A stretch of DNA of 38,139 nt from an uncultured Clostridia bacterium (GCA_945868505.1 CAMBLO010000025.1:1-38139); one strand, 5' to 3'; counted from the stretch's first letter, positions 1-6,913 are shown. The notes: a model not told the origin generated them from the sequence alone. Numbers and translations are program-made.

Positions 1-55
1 TGTAAGCACGGTAACGTGTTCAGCTGACCAATACTAATAGATCGAGGGCTTGACC
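1..55 (+). rRNA. rrl: 23S rRNA, 3' end (partial)
   Basis: The first 55 bases carry the conserved 3' terminus of bacterial 23S rRNA, including AGCTGACCAATACTAATAG and GAGGGCTTGACC. The rest of the gene lies before the window. The exact mature 3' end is uncertain by a few bases. Confidence 0.95.
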
Positions 56-203
56 AAAATAAAATGGAAACGACGAAAAAGTTGTTGACAAAACAAGCGA
101 TTGATGATAAACTATAAAAGATTTCACATGTATTCAGTTTTGAAGGTGCGAGGTCACATGGCGAAACGAAGGTTCGCTGTGGGGGCGTAGCCCAATCTAC
201 TAA
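56..203 (+). promoter_or_regulatory. 23S-tRNA spacer with candidate promoter
   Basis: This 148-base spacer separates 23S rRNA from the first tRNA. It holds TTGACA at 85-90 and TAAACT at 108-113 with a 17-base gap, a plausible sigma-A promoter that could drive the tRNA/5S part on its own. The motif TTCAGTTTTGAAGG near 133 resembles rRNA spacer sequence of other Firmicutes. A short GCGAA/TTCGC stem lies around 162-178. No protein gene is seen. Confidence 0.5.
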
Positions 204-275
204 TCCTCGATAGCTCAATGGCAGAGCATCCGGCTGTTAACCGGAGGGTTGCAGGTTCGAGTCCCGCTCGGGGAG
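204..275 (+). tRNA. tRNA-Asn(GTT)
   Basis: A full cloverleaf is visible. Acceptor stem 204-210 pairs with 268-274, the anticodon stem is TCCGG/CCGGA, the anticodon GTT is at 236-238, and the T arm contains GGTTCGAGTCC. No CCA is encoded. It lies between 23S and 5S rRNA. Confidence 0.95.
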
Positions 276-321
276 TTTCAGAAGCATAATGCTTCGGAGT
301 TTGTAAACAAACTCCATATAT

Positions 322-393
322 GGTCCGTTGGTCAAGGGGTTAAGACACCGCCCTTTCACGGCGGTAACGCGGGTTCGAATCCCGCACGGATCA
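322..393 (+). tRNA. tRNA-Glu(TTC)
   Basis: Acceptor stem GGTCCGT (322-328) pairs with ACGGATC (386-392). The anticodon stem is CCGCC/GGCGG with anticodon TTC at 355-357, and the T loop is GGTTCGAATCC. No CCA is encoded. It is the second tRNA between 23S and 5S rRNA. Confidence 0.95.
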
Positions 394-398
394 TGAAT

Positions 399-521
399 AT
401 TTCCGGTGATGATGCGCCTAGGGGACACACCCGTTCCCATTCCGAACACGACGGTTAAGACCTAGGCGGTCGATGGTACTTGGTGGGCAGCTGCCTGGGA
501 GAGTAGATGGTCGCCGGAAAT
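399..521 (+). rRNA. rrf: 5S rRNA
   Basis: The terminal stem TTTCCGGTG pairs with the 3' segment CGCCGGAAA. The conserved loop CCCGTTCCCATTCCGAACACG and the 3' domain with TGGGAGAGTAG are both present, and the length is about 120 nt. Ends may be off by one or two bases. Confidence 0.95.
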
Positions 522-527
522 CAATAA

Positions 528-600
528 GCCGATGTGGCTCAATTGGCAGAGCAGCTGACTTGTAATCAGCAGGTTATCGGTTCGAGTCCGATCATCGGCT
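528..600 (+). tRNA. tRNA-Thr(TGT)
   Basis: Acceptor GCCGATG (528-534) pairs with CATCGGC (593-599). The anticodon stem is GCTGA/TCAGC with loop CTTGTAA, which gives anticodon TGT. It follows 5S rRNA directly. No CCA is encoded. Confidence 0.95.
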
Positions 601-629
601 TGCTTTTTATATAGCATGTGGTACTCTTT

Positions 630-703
630 GGGTCTTTAGCTCAGTTGGTTAGAGCATCCGGCTCATAACCGGACGGTCCCGGGTTCGAGTCCCTGAAGAC
701 CCA
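630..703 (+). tRNA. tRNA with CAT anticodon, probably tRNA-Ile2 (lysidine type)
   Basis: Acceptor GGGTCTT (630-636) pairs with AAGACCC (696-702), and the anticodon loop is CTCATAA. The body, with TTTAGCTCAGTTGGTTAGAGCA and CGGCTCATAACCG, resembles Firmicutes tRNA-Ile(CAU), which TilS modifies to read AUA. The other CAT tRNA at 884 matches the elongator Met type. The identity is inferred from resemblance, not from anticodon alone. Confidence 0.75.
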
Positions 704-723
704 CTAAATTTAAAACAAAATAT

Positions 724-797
<74 letters not shown>

Positions 798-802
798 TTT
801 GT

Positions 803-875
803 GGAAGTTTAGCTCAGCTGGGAGAGCATCTGCCTTACAAGCAGAGGGTCACAGGTTCGAGCCCTGTAACTTCCA
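803..875 (+). tRNA. tRNA-Val(TAC)
   Basis: Acceptor GGAAGTT (803-809) pairs with AACTTCC (868-874). The anticodon stem CTGC/GCAG encloses CTTACAA, giving TAC. The T arm GGTTCGAGCC is intact. Confidence 0.95.
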
Positions 876-883
876 TTTTCTTT

Positions 884-960
884 GGCGGAGTAGCTCAGTT
901 GGCTAGAGCATGCGGTTCATACCCGCAGTGTCGGGGGTTCAAATCCCTCCTCCGCTACCA
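884..960 (+). tRNA. tRNA-Met(CAT), elongator type
   Basis: Acceptor GGCGGAG (884-890) pairs with CTCCGCT (950-956), the first pair being G-U as in other elongator Met tRNAs. The anticodon loop is TTCATAC. An encoded CCA (958-960) follows discriminator A; the other tRNAs of this cluster lack it. Confidence 0.9.
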
Positions 961-965
961 TATAA

Positions 966-1037
966 TGGGGTATCGCCAAGCGGTAAGGCAACGGATTCTG
1001 ATTCCGTCATTCGCAGGTTCGAATCCTGCTACCCTAG
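966..1037 (+). tRNA. tRNA-Gln(CTG)
   Basis: Acceptor TGGGGTA (966-972) pairs with TACCCTA (1030-1036). The anticodon stem ACGGA/TCCGT encloses TTCTGAT, so the anticodon reads CTG. TTG is the common Gln isoacceptor, so this one reads CAG only. Confidence 0.9.
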
Positions 1038-1041
1038 CTTT

Positions 1042-1068
1042 GAGAGTCTGAGAAGGCTCTCTTTTTTT
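1042..1068 (+). terminator. Intrinsic terminator of the rRNA/tRNA cluster
   Basis: Stem GAGAGTC (1042-1048) pairs with GGCTCTC (1055-1061) with one G-U pair, followed by seven T. It ends the tRNA array. Confidence 0.85.
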
Positions 1069-1082
1069 GTTTTAAAATGTGG

Positions 1083-1111
1083 TTGACAAAGGAAAAAAGC
1101 GGTGATACGCT
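1083..1111 (+). promoter_or_regulatory. Candidate promoter for dpaL
   Basis: TTGACA at 1083-1088 is a perfect -35 box. At the 17-base spacing lies TACGCT (1106-1111), a weak -10. It is the only promoter-like sequence between the tRNA terminator and dpaL. Confidence 0.45.
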
Positions 1112-1163
1112 GGCAATAAGTTAGTTAATGATAATTTTTATCAATATAAAAAGGGGAGATAGC

Positions 1164-2372
1164 ATGAAAGAAAAACAGTTCGATATGGTTTTGAACACAA
1201 AGGCGGCAGAGCGCAGAGAAAATATCTCTTTTTTGAGTGTGAAAGAGGCAGAAAAGGCTAAAAATTTCCACAGCACATTCCCCATATACAAACACACACC
1301 TCTGATTTCTTTGCAGAGTTTGGCGGAGAAACTGCAGGTGAAAAGCATTTATCTGAAGGATGAAAGCAAGCGTTTCGGGCTGAATGCCTTTAAGGTATTG
1401 GGGGCAAGCTATGCCATTGCCAATGAGATTGGCAGAAAAATCGGTAAAGAGATTACAGAACTTTCGGCAGAAAGCATCCTTTCAGAAGATACAAAAGAAA
1501 AAATTGGCGATATCACGTTTGTTACGGCAACGGACGGCAATCATGGCAGAGGGGTTACATGGACAGCAAAGCAGCTGGGGCAAAAAGCTGTGGTCTATAT
1601 GCCAAAGGGCAGTGCCTTGGAGCGCCTGGAAAACATTCGTGCAGAAGGTGCAGACGCAGAAATCACAGACATGAATTATGATGATGCTGTGCGTCTGGCT
1701 CAGAAAATGGCGGAGGAAAAAGGCTGGATCGTGGTGCAGGATACAGCTTGGGAAGGGTACGAGGATATCCCCAGATGGATCATGCAGGGCTATACTACTA
1801 TGGGACATGAGATCATGGAACAGATTCCCGAAAAGCCCACCCACATTTTCCTGCAGGCAGGGGTCGGCAGTATGGCGGGAGCTATGACTGGATTTTTCTC
1901 TAATCTCTATAATGAGGATAAACCGATTATCGTGATCGTGGAGCCTGCAAAAGCAGATTGCCTGTTCCAGACGGCGAAGGCAGACGACGGAAAGCTACAT
2001 AATGTGACAGGAGACATGGATACCATCATGGCGGGGCTAGCCTGCGGTGAACCTTGCACCATTGGCTGGGATGTTTTGAAGGGCTATGCGGATGCCTTTA
2101 TCCGTTGTCCCGAATATGCGGCGGCAGACGGCATGCGTATCTTGGCATCGCCTGCGAAAGGAGATACGGCAGTGACGGCAGGGGAAAGCGGTGCGGCTGC
2201 TTTTGGCTGTATGGCGAATATTTTGATGGATGAAAATCTGGCGGAATGGAAAAAGCTGCTGAAGCTGGACGAGAATGCAAAGATTCTCTGCATTAGTACA
2301 GAAGGCGACACGGATCAAAAGAATTATCAGGATGTGGTCTGGGGCGGAAAATACACAAAGTATCGTGAATAA
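1164..2372 (+). CDS. dpaL: 2,3-diaminopropionate ammonia-lyase
   Basis: A PLP-dependent fold-type II enzyme that converts 2,3-diaminopropionate to pyruvate and two ammonia. Length is 402 residues, close to the E. coli YgeX enzyme. The signature KDESKRFGLNAFKVLGASYA places the PLP lysine at residue 77, and TATDGNHGRGV is the family's substrate/phosphate loop region. The ATG at 1164 is chosen because AAGGGGAGAT lies 5-6 bases upstream; an in-frame start at 1128 has no comparable ribosome-binding site. The gene stands alone between a tRNA terminator and a bidirectional terminator, so it looks monocistronic. A role in amino acid fermentation or detoxification of a non-protein amino acid is inferred. 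No SbnA/SbnB-type genes for making the substrate are nearby. Confidence 0.9.
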   Translation: MKEKQFDMVLNTKAAERRENISFLSVKEAEKAKNFHSTFPIYKHTPLISLQSLAEKLQVKSIYLKDESKRFGLNAFKVLGASYAIANEIGRKIGKEITELSAESILSEDTKEKIGDITFVTATDGNHGRGVTWTAKQLGQKAVVYMPKGSALERLENIRAEGADAEITDMNYDDAVRLAQKMAEEKGWIVVQDTAWEGYEDIPRWIMQGYTTMGHEIMEQIPEKPTHIFLQAGVGSMAGAMTGFFSNLYNEDKPIIVIVEPAKADCLFQTAKADDGKLHNVTGDMDTIMAGLACGEPCTIGWDVLKGYADAFIRCPEYAAADGMRILASPAKGDTAVTAGESGAAAFGCMANILMDENLAEWKKLLKLDENAKILCISTEGDTDQKNYQDVVWGGKYTKYRE

Positions 2373-2380
2373 AAGAAAAA

Positions 2381-2411
2381 GAGTGAACAGATTATGGTTC
2401 ACTCTTTTTTT
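2381..2411. terminator. Bidirectional intrinsic terminator between convergent genes
   Basis: Perfect 8-bp stem GAGTGAAC (2381-2388) / GTTCACTC (2397-2404). A T run lies on the plus strand, and an A run upstream serves the minus strand. It ends dpaL and the minus-strand MATE-GNAT pair; the GNAT stop codon is embedded in it. Confidence 0.9.
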
Positions 2412-2962
2412 GCGGGAAAATGGTATTCATAGAAAAAGAGATCGGGAAATTCTTTTTCTGCAAAGGCTGCCATTTCCACAGGGAAATTGGCGGGCAAAAG
2501 AGATTTTGTGCCGATACAGACGCCGCCGATTTTCTCTGCCAGCCGTTGGCTTGGAATATTGTTTTTCTTGATTTTAGAATAAAAATGGTCGATGGGCAGC
2601 AGCTTGCTTGCATGGGAAAGAAAGGCAGGAAGGACCTCTTTTGCCACGCCCTGCTTTTGATAGAGGGGAAGCAGATCGATGCCCAACTCCGGCGTGGGGG
2701 AGAAAATCCATTGGAGCTGACAGAAGCCGCAGAACCGATGGGTTTCTTTCTCGAAAATGGAACAGGTCAGATGTTCTTCTGCCAGTAAATCCTCCCATGC
2801 AAGGGCGGAAGTGCCTGTTGTGGTATTTTGCAGGTAATCAGGCGTTTCTGCTTTTGCCAACTGCTGATAAAAGGGTTGATCCTCTGGAAGGATGCGGCGG
2901 AGGATATAATGCTCGGTTTGGGTGAAGATGCCGTTGGCATCGAAAAGATCGTTATACTTCAT
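2399..2962 (-). CDS. GNAT family N-acetyltransferase
   Basis: A 187-residue protein resembling RimJ/RimL-type acetyltransferases of the GNAT superfamily. These transfer acetyl from acetyl-CoA to an amine on a protein, antibiotic or small molecule; the substrate cannot be read from sequence. The pattern HYILRRILPEDQPFYQQL is a typical N-terminal strand/helix, ELGIDLLPLYQKQGVAKEVLPAFL is the acetyl-CoA binding motif A region, and NIPSQRLAEKIGG is the late Asn/Ser-containing helix. The start is the ATG at 2962, preceded by AGAAAGGA. It overlaps the end of the MATE gene by 11 bases, so the two are translationally coupled and probably act in one resistance function. Confidence 0.8.
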   Translation of the reverse strand: MKYNDLFDANGIFTQTEHYILRRILPEDQPFYQQLAKAETPDYLQNTTTGTSALAWEDLLAEEHLTCSIFEKETHRFCGFCQLQWIFSPTPELGIDLLPLYQKQGVAKEVLPAFLSHASKLLPIDHFYSKIKKNNIPSQRLAEKIGGVCIGTKSLLPANFPVEMAAFAEKEFPDLFFYEYHFPAKKE

Positions 2963-4304
2963 GTTTGCGTCCTTTCTGCATACGGAAATAAAATCCGCTG
3001 GCGACAATAAGAGAGAGGAAATCCACAATGGGCTGTACCCACATACAGCCATAAAGGGGGAGCAATCCATCCATCAGGAACAGCAGAGGGACATCCAGCA
3101 CGCCCTTGCGGAGGATGGAGGTGATGAGGGCTTCCCTGACCTTGCCCATGGCTTGAAATTGGATAATCATGGGATAACAGAAGGCCATGAAGGGCATGGC
3201 AAGCACCATACGGCGGAGAAAGACTGCGCCATAGAAAATGGTCTGAGGATCGGAGATAAAGAGCGACGCCAACTGCGGCGCGAACCCTTCATAAAGGATA
3301 ACGCAGAACAGGGCAAAGCCGACGGAGATTGCAGCACCAAAGCGGAACGCCTCTCGTCTGCGGGCCTCATTGCCTGCGCTGTGGTTGAAGGCCAGAAGGG
3401 GCAAAAGTCCATTGGCTACCCCGATGGAAAAATAGAGGGGAAGCTGATCCAGTTTTTTGACAATGCCCAAGGCGGCAGTGGTTTCTGTGGCATATTTCGC
3501 GACAAAAGCCGATTGTGCCGCTACAGCCACCACGGTCAGCCCATATTGCAGGGCAGAGGGAAAGCCGATGGAAAGAATGGCTTTCAGATGTTTCCCTATC
3601 TGACGTAGGTGGGCGGGTGAAATATTCAGGATGGTATCTCGTCTGCGCAGATACAGATACAGCAGGAAATAGGCGGCGGAAACTGTATTGGAGAGAACCG
3701 TTGCCACACCGGCACCGACAACACCCATTCCCAAGAATTTCGGCAGGATGAAAACAGGGTCCAGCAAAATATTTAGAATGCCGCCAAGGGATACACCAAA
3801 AGAAGCCTGTGCCGCCGCACCTTCTGCCCGAACCAGATTTGCCAGCAGGGTATTCATGATGGTGGGCACACCGCCGAAAACAACTACCCATTTGGCGTAA
3901 TCGTATGAAAAGCCATAGGTTGCCTCTGTGGTGCCGCAAAGGGCAAGAAGGGGGCGGGACAGAAGCAGGAAGGGCAGAGAAAAAAGAATTGCTGTCAAAA
4001 GTCCCAGCCAAAAGGAAATGGAGGCAACCTCTTTTGCGTCCTGATTTTCTTTTTTGCCCAGTTTACGGGCGATGAGACTGGCACCGCCGATGCCGAACAG
4101 GTTGGAAATAGCAGTCAGCATGACGAAGGAAGGATAGACGATAGTGATGGCGGCAGTCTGGGCGGGGGCGTTCAGGATGCCGACGAAATAGGTATCCGCA
4201 AGGCTATAGAGCAGGGCAATCATCTGGCTGGCAATGGCGGGGAGAATCTGTTTCAAAACCGCCTGGCGGACGGGCAGGGCTTCAAAAACCGTGGTATCTG
4301 CCAT
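2952..4304 (-). CDS. MATE family multidrug efflux transporter
   Basis: A 450-residue inner-membrane transporter of the MATE (NorM/DinF-like) family, which exports cationic or aromatic compounds using a Na+ or H+ gradient. About twelve hydrophobic segments are visible in two similar halves, with the family-typical start PAIASQMIALLYSLADTYFVG and MGVVGAGVATVLSNTVSAAYF near the end of the first half. GAAAGGAAGG precedes the ATG. It is read divergently from the yjdF riboswitch unit, which senses azaaromatic compounds, so the MATE-GNAT pair may handle similar molecules. That link is inference from position; no riboswitch is seen in front of the MATE gene itself. Confidence 0.88.
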   Translation of the reverse strand: MADTTVFEALPVRQAVLKQILPAIASQMIALLYSLADTYFVGILNAPAQTAAITIVYPSFVMLTAISNLFGIGGASLIARKLGKKENQDAKEVASISFWLGLLTAILFSLPFLLLSRPLLALCGTTEATYGFSYDYAKWVVVFGGVPTIMNTLLANLVRAEGAAAQASFGVSLGGILNILLDPVFILPKFLGMGVVGAGVATVLSNTVSAAYFLLYLYLRRRDTILNISPAHLRQIGKHLKAILSIGFPSALQYGLTVVAVAAQSAFVAKYATETTAALGIVKKLDQLPLYFSIGVANGLLPLLAFNHSAGNEARRREAFRFGAAISVGFALFCVILYEGFAPQLASLFISDPQTIFYGAVFLRRMVLAMPFMAFCYPMIIQFQAMGKVREALITSILRKGVLDVPLLFLMDGLLPLYGCMWVQPIVDFLSLIVASGFYFRMQKGRKHEV

Positions 4305-4339
4305 GGCATTCCCTTCCTTTCAAAATCATTTCTGCTATC

Positions 4340-4345
4340 AGTATA
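4340..4345 (-). promoter_or_regulatory. Candidate -10 box for the MATE-GNAT operon
   Basis: Read on the minus strand, TATACT lies 35-40 bases before the MATE start codon. No good -35 box is found at the right spacing, so the assignment is weak. Confidence 0.35.
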
Positions 4346-4421
4346 TCACTTTTGGAAGGAAAAAAAGCAGGAAATATAAAATTGCTCCACGGGGCAGAAA
4401 TAGGCTGACTGACGGGCAGGC

Positions 4422-4450
4422 TTGACAGGGAGCAGGAATCGGGCTATATT
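4422..4450 (+). promoter_or_regulatory. Promoter of the yjdF riboswitch transcript
   Basis: TTGACA (4422-4427) and TATATT (4445-4450) are separated by exactly 17 bases. The predicted start near 4457 gives a leader of about 130 nt before yjdF. Confidence 0.8.
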
Positions 4451-4459
4451 GAAAAAGCA

Positions 4460-4585
4460 AAGATAAAAACACAGTCCGGTTGGTAGTCCGGACGGGGAAA
4501 ATTCCCTCAGTAGCCCTCCATCCAGAGTATGACCTGCATACGATGGTCGTCCCTTCTTTGCATTTGAAAAAAAGGAGGGAGCAAC
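4460..4585 (+). ncRNA. yjdF-type riboswitch leader with SD-sequestering hairpin
   Basis: A structured leader sits directly upstream of a DUF2992/YjdF gene, the classic location of the yjdF motif RNA that binds azaaromatic compounds. Visible elements are CAGTCCGG/GTCCGGAC near 4472-4492, GGGGAAAATTCCC at 4494-4506 (a GGGAA/TTCCC hairpin), and CCATC/GATGG (4518-4522 with 4542-4546). The stretch TCCCTTCTTT (4550-4559) can pair with AAAGGAGGGA (4571-4580), which is the yjdF ribosome-binding site, with one G-U pair. This suggests control of translation initiation. The class is assigned mainly from gene context and general layout; the covariance model was not run. Confidence 0.75.
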
Positions 4586-5002
4586 ATGGAAAAGGTTGCG
4601 GTAGTGTTCACGGTGTTTTTTGAGGAGCCTTTCTGGTGCGGGGTCTATCAGCGGCAGGAAGGAAACCGTCTGGAGGTGGCAAGGGTTGTTTTTGGTCCAG
4701 AGCCGAAGGATTATGAGGTGCAGGCGTTTTTCTTGCAGAATTGGAAGCGATTGCGTTTTGGGAAAACGAAGGGTGTAAAAATCACCGCAGAACGGAAAAA
4801 TCCCAAGCGGATGCAGCGGGAAGCCAGAAAGCAGATGAGCGAAAAAGGCGTTGGCACCAAGGCGCAGCAGGCATTGGCTGCTTTGCGGGAGGAACAAAAA
4901 ACGGAGCGGAAGGCCAGAACCAAAGAGGAAAAGCTGGCAGAAGCGGAACGAAAATTTCAGCAGAGGCAGGCAAAGCGTCGGGAAAAGCATAAAGGACATT
5001 AA
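4586..5002 (+). CDS. yjdF: YjdF family protein (DUF2992)
   Basis: A 138-residue soluble protein of the DUF2992 family, whose biochemical role is not established. The N-terminal half begins [23 protein letters not shown] and contains [17 protein letters not shown], both family-typical. The C-terminal half (about residues 65-138) is very rich in Lys, Arg, Glu and Gln and is predicted helical, suggesting a coiled coil or nucleic-acid contact. Translation starts at the ATG after AGGAGGG, which the leader hairpin can hide. In other Firmicutes this family is controlled by yjdF riboswitches responding to azaaromatics, so a role in resistance or modification of such compounds is likely but unproven. 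The family assignment comes from recognised sequence plus leader context. Confidence 0.85.
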   Translation: MEKVAVVFTVFFEEPFWCGVYQRQEGNRLEVARVVFGPEPKDYEVQAFFLQNWKRLRFGKTKGVKITAERKNPKRMQREARKQMSEKGVGTKAQQALAALREEQKTERKARTKEEKLAEAERKFQQRQAKRREKHKGH

Positions 5003-5054
5003 AAGGGGAGGGGGATTTTCCCCTCTCTCTGCATATATTGAAAGGAGTAACAGC

Positions 5055-5534
5055 ATGAGGATTGGTTCAGGCTATGATGTGCATAAATTGGTGGAAAACA
5101 GAGATTTAATCATTGGTGGGGTAAAGATTCCTTTTGAAAAAGGACTGCTGGGGCACTCCGATGCGGATGTGCTGCTCCATGCCATTTCAGATGCCCTGCT
5201 GGGGGCGGCGGCCTTGGGGGATATCGGCAGACATTTCCCCGATAATGACCCCCAGTTCAAGGGGGCAGACAGCAGAAAATTATTGTCTCAAGTTTTGCAC
5301 TTGATTTCTGAGAAAGGTTATTGTATAATAAATGTCGATGCGACTATTATTGCACAGAAGCCTAAGATGGCACCCCATATCCAAGAGATGCGGGAAAACA
5401 TCGCAGAAACCTTGCAGATTGTTGTGGATCAGGTCAATGTGAAGGCCACCACGGAGGAAGGTATGGGCTTTACCGGTGCAGGCTTGGGCATCGCCGCTTC
5501 CGCAGTTTGTCTGCTGGAGGAAAAAGCAAAATAA
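5055..5534 (+). CDS. ispF: 2-C-methyl-D-erythritol 2,4-cyclodiphosphate synthase
   Basis: Catalyses cyclisation of CDP-methylerythritol 2-phosphate to MEcPP with release of CMP in the MEP isoprenoid pathway. It has 159 residues, the usual length. [12 protein letters not shown] gives the metal-binding Asp and His near the N-terminus, [19 protein letters not shown] carries the third metal ligand, and [20 protein letters not shown] is the C-terminal signature. The ATG at 5055 has AAAGGAG upstream; a longer in-frame reading into yjdF is not supported. It follows yjdF by 52 bases without a visible terminator, so it may be co-transcribed. ispD is not adjacent. Confidence 0.95.
   Translation: MRIGSGYDVHKLVENRDLIIGGVKIPFEKGLLGHSDADVLLHAISDALLGAAALGDIGRHFPDNDPQFKGADSRKLLSQVLHLISEKGYCIINVDATIIAQKPKMAPHIQEMRENIAETLQIVVDQVNVKATTEEGMGFTGAGLGIAASAVCLLEEKAK
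5301..5329 (+). promoter_or_regulatory. Candidate promoter inside ispF for the cys leader
   Basis: TTGATT (5301-5306) and a perfect TATAAT (5324-5329) are spaced by 17 bases within the ispF reading frame. No other promoter is seen between here and the T-box, which begins almost at the ispF stop, so this may start the cysE operon transcript. Confidence 0.5.
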
Positions 5535-5544
5535 GAAAAAAGTG

Positions 5545-5870
5545 ATGATGGAAAAGAGTAATCCTTGGGAAACATCCGTGATGTTTTTCTATCCACCTGA
5601 CAGAGAATAACGGTCTTGGTGAAAGGCGGTGAGATTCGAGCCGATGCGGCGCATGGGTTTGCTTGTCACCACCTTGAGATACATTGGGTGGGAGCCGTTT
5701 ACAGGATGGGGAGGACGAAGTGCGTTCCTGAACTGAGCGGGCGAATTTCAGTAGCCTGTATCCGTTGACAACGTTACAGTCATTGAGGTGAGGCGGTTAT
5801 TATTATACCGTCTAAGTAAAGTGGAACCGCGGAAATATTTCGTCTTTGCAGCAATGCAAAGACTTTTTTA
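5545..5870 (+). ncRNA. T-box leader, probably tRNA-Cys responsive
   Basis: The canonical T-box AAGTGGAACCGCGG (5819-5832) is followed by an intrinsic terminator at 5842-5869. Upstream are the stem I features AGAGA (around 5602) and GGTGAGA (around 5626). In the specifier region GAAG-TGC-G, the TGC at 5721-5723 is the best candidate codon and specifies Cys. The Val T-box at 33208 has the same GAAG-codon-G pattern, which supports the reading. Uncharged tRNA-Cys would favour antitermination and expression of the downstream small ORF, cysE and possibly cysS. Confidence 0.88.
5842..5869 (+). terminator. Regulated terminator of the Cys T-box
   Basis: Perfect stem GTCTTTGC (5842-5849) / GCAAAGAC (5856-5863) with a 6-base loop, followed by six T. 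It is mutually exclusive with the T-box antiterminator. Confidence 0.9.
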
Positions 5871-5894
5871 TTTTCTAAAAAGGAGGTGAGCCAA

Positions 5895-6041
5895 ATGGCT
5901 TTATGGGAAGAAAAAAGCAAAAACGGGAAGCCGATTGGCTGCCTGCAGAATAAACATATAGAAGCGCCAAAGCGTATGGAAGTGTGTATCAAGCCCTCTG
6001 CAGAAGCAGCAGGGCGCACCCGGGGGAAAACACACTATTGA
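5895..6041 (+). CDS. Small ORF of 48 residues, function unknown
   Basis: The ORF starts MALWEEKSKNGKPIGC and ends RTRGKTHY. It has a near-ideal ribosome-binding site, AAGGAGGTGA, 5 bases before the ATG and lies between the Cys T-box terminator and cysE. It contains two Cys residues (16 and 31) and is basic and hydrophilic, with no membrane segment or signal peptide. It resembles no family I recognise. It would be made only when the T-box allows readthrough. The strong ribosome-binding site argues for real translation; conservation could not be tested. Confidence 0.55.
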   Translation: MALWEEKSKNGKPIGCLQNKHIEAPKRMEVCIKPSAEAAGRTRGKTHY

Positions 6042-6064
6042 CATCGTTTTAGGAGGAATTTGAT

Positions 6065-6643
6065 ATGTTGAAAGAATTTTGGAAAGAATCCGTTGCAGTT
6101 GTAAGAGAAAAAGACCCTGCTTTCAAAAGTGCCATTGAGGTGCTGCTGTACCCCAGCTTTTGGGCAGTGGTGAACCATCGTATTGCCCATAGCCTGTATG
6201 AAAAAGGGCTGCTTGTTCCGGCGCGTTTCGTTTCTCAGCTGTCCCGTTTTCTGACAGGGATCGAGATCCATCCCGGTGCAACCATCGGCAAGCGGTTTTT
6301 CATCGACCATGGCGCAGGCATTGTCATTGGTGAAACGGCGGAAATCGGCGACAACGTCATGCTGTACCACGGGGTAACACTGGGCGGTACCGGCAAGGAT
6401 AAAAACAAACGCCACCCGACCGTAGAGGATAATGTGATGATTGGTGCGGGGACGATTGTTCTGGGGCCTGTCACCATTGGTGCCAACACAAAGATTGGCG
6501 CCGGTTCTGTGGTGACACAGGATCTGCCTCCCAATGTAACGGCTGTTGGTTCTCCCGTAATGATTGTAAGAAAAGACGGGGTGCGTATTCCCCCGATTGC
6601 CCCTGAACAGTTGACAGGACACAAGAAACGTCGTGCGATTTGA
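6065..6643 (+). CDS. cysE: Serine O-acetyltransferase
   Basis: Transfers acetyl from acetyl-CoA to L-serine to give O-acetylserine, the first step of cysteine synthesis. It has 192 residues, the shorter clostridial form. The N-terminal helical part leads into a left-handed beta-helix with hexapeptide repeats, including [41 protein letters not shown] and [25 protein letters not shown]. The His in FIDHG and the Asp/His of YHGVTLGG are the expected catalytic region. TAGGAGGAA lies upstream. It sits behind a Cys T-box and before cysS, so supply of cysteine and its charging to tRNA are linked. Confidence 0.95.
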   Translation: MLKEFWKESVAVVREKDPAFKSAIEVLLYPSFWAVVNHRIAHSLYEKGLLVPARFVSQLSRFLTGIEIHPGATIGKRFFIDHGAGIVIGETAEIGDNVMLYHGVTLGGTGKDKNKRHPTVEDNVMIGAGTIVLGPVTIGANTKIGAGSVVTQDLPPNVTAVGSPVMIVRKDGVRIPPIAPEQLTGHKKRRAI

Positions 6644-6650
6644 GACTTCT

Positions 6651-6749
6651 TTTGGGACTCTGTCCCAAACCCTGCGAGGGACTTTGTCCCCTCGACCCCT
6701 ACAAGGGTCTCAGACCCTTGACCTGATACGCAAAAGCATACGCTTTTGC
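6651..6749 (+). repeat. Hairpin-cluster repeat, copy A (forward)
   Basis: Four consecutive perfect or near-perfect hairpins occur in 99 bases: TTTGGGAC/GTCCCAAA (6651-6669), CGAGGGAC/GTCCCCTCG (6675-6694), CAAGGGTC/GACCCTTG (6702-6720) and GCAAAAGC/GCTTTTGC (6730-6749). All loops are 3-4 bases. The linker ACCTGATAC (6721-6729) is shared with the inverted copy at 9715-9863. None is followed by a T run, so this is not a simple terminator. Confidence 0.8.
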
Positions 6750-6802
6750 AGAAAAATATTGAAAAATATGAGAAATTTACAGCAGGAATCAATCTTTTGT
6801 GT

Positions 6803-6815
6803 TATACTGTATAAT
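6803..6815 (+). promoter_or_regulatory. Candidate promoter for cysS
   Basis: TATAAT at 6810-6815, preceded directly by TG, and an alternative TATACT at 6803-6808 lie between two repeat copies. No convincing -35 box is present. It could give cysS and the genes after it T-box-independent expression. Confidence 0.4.
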
Positions 6816-6852
6816 AGAGAAATTTGCTGTGAAATATAAAAAATCCTGTTTG

Positions 6853-6913
6853 CAAAACGAAGTTTTGTGTGACGGGGGAATCGAGGGCAGAGCCCTCAAG
6901 GTCTTAGAAAGGA
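6853..6913 (-). repeat. Hairpin-cluster repeat, partial copy C (reverse)
   Basis: Hairpins CAAAAC/GTTTTG (6853-6867) and GAGGGC/GCCCTC (6883-6897) are followed by CAAGGTCTTAGAAAGGA (6897-6913). That 17-mer is identical at 9847-9863. The copy is oriented as copy B and opposite to copy A. Its terminal AGAAAGGA is the ribosome-binding site of cysS. Confidence 0.7.

Noticed and set aside
249..458. ORF across tRNA-Asn, tRNA-Glu and 5S rRNA
   Set aside because: It lies inside structural RNA genes and cannot be a protein gene.
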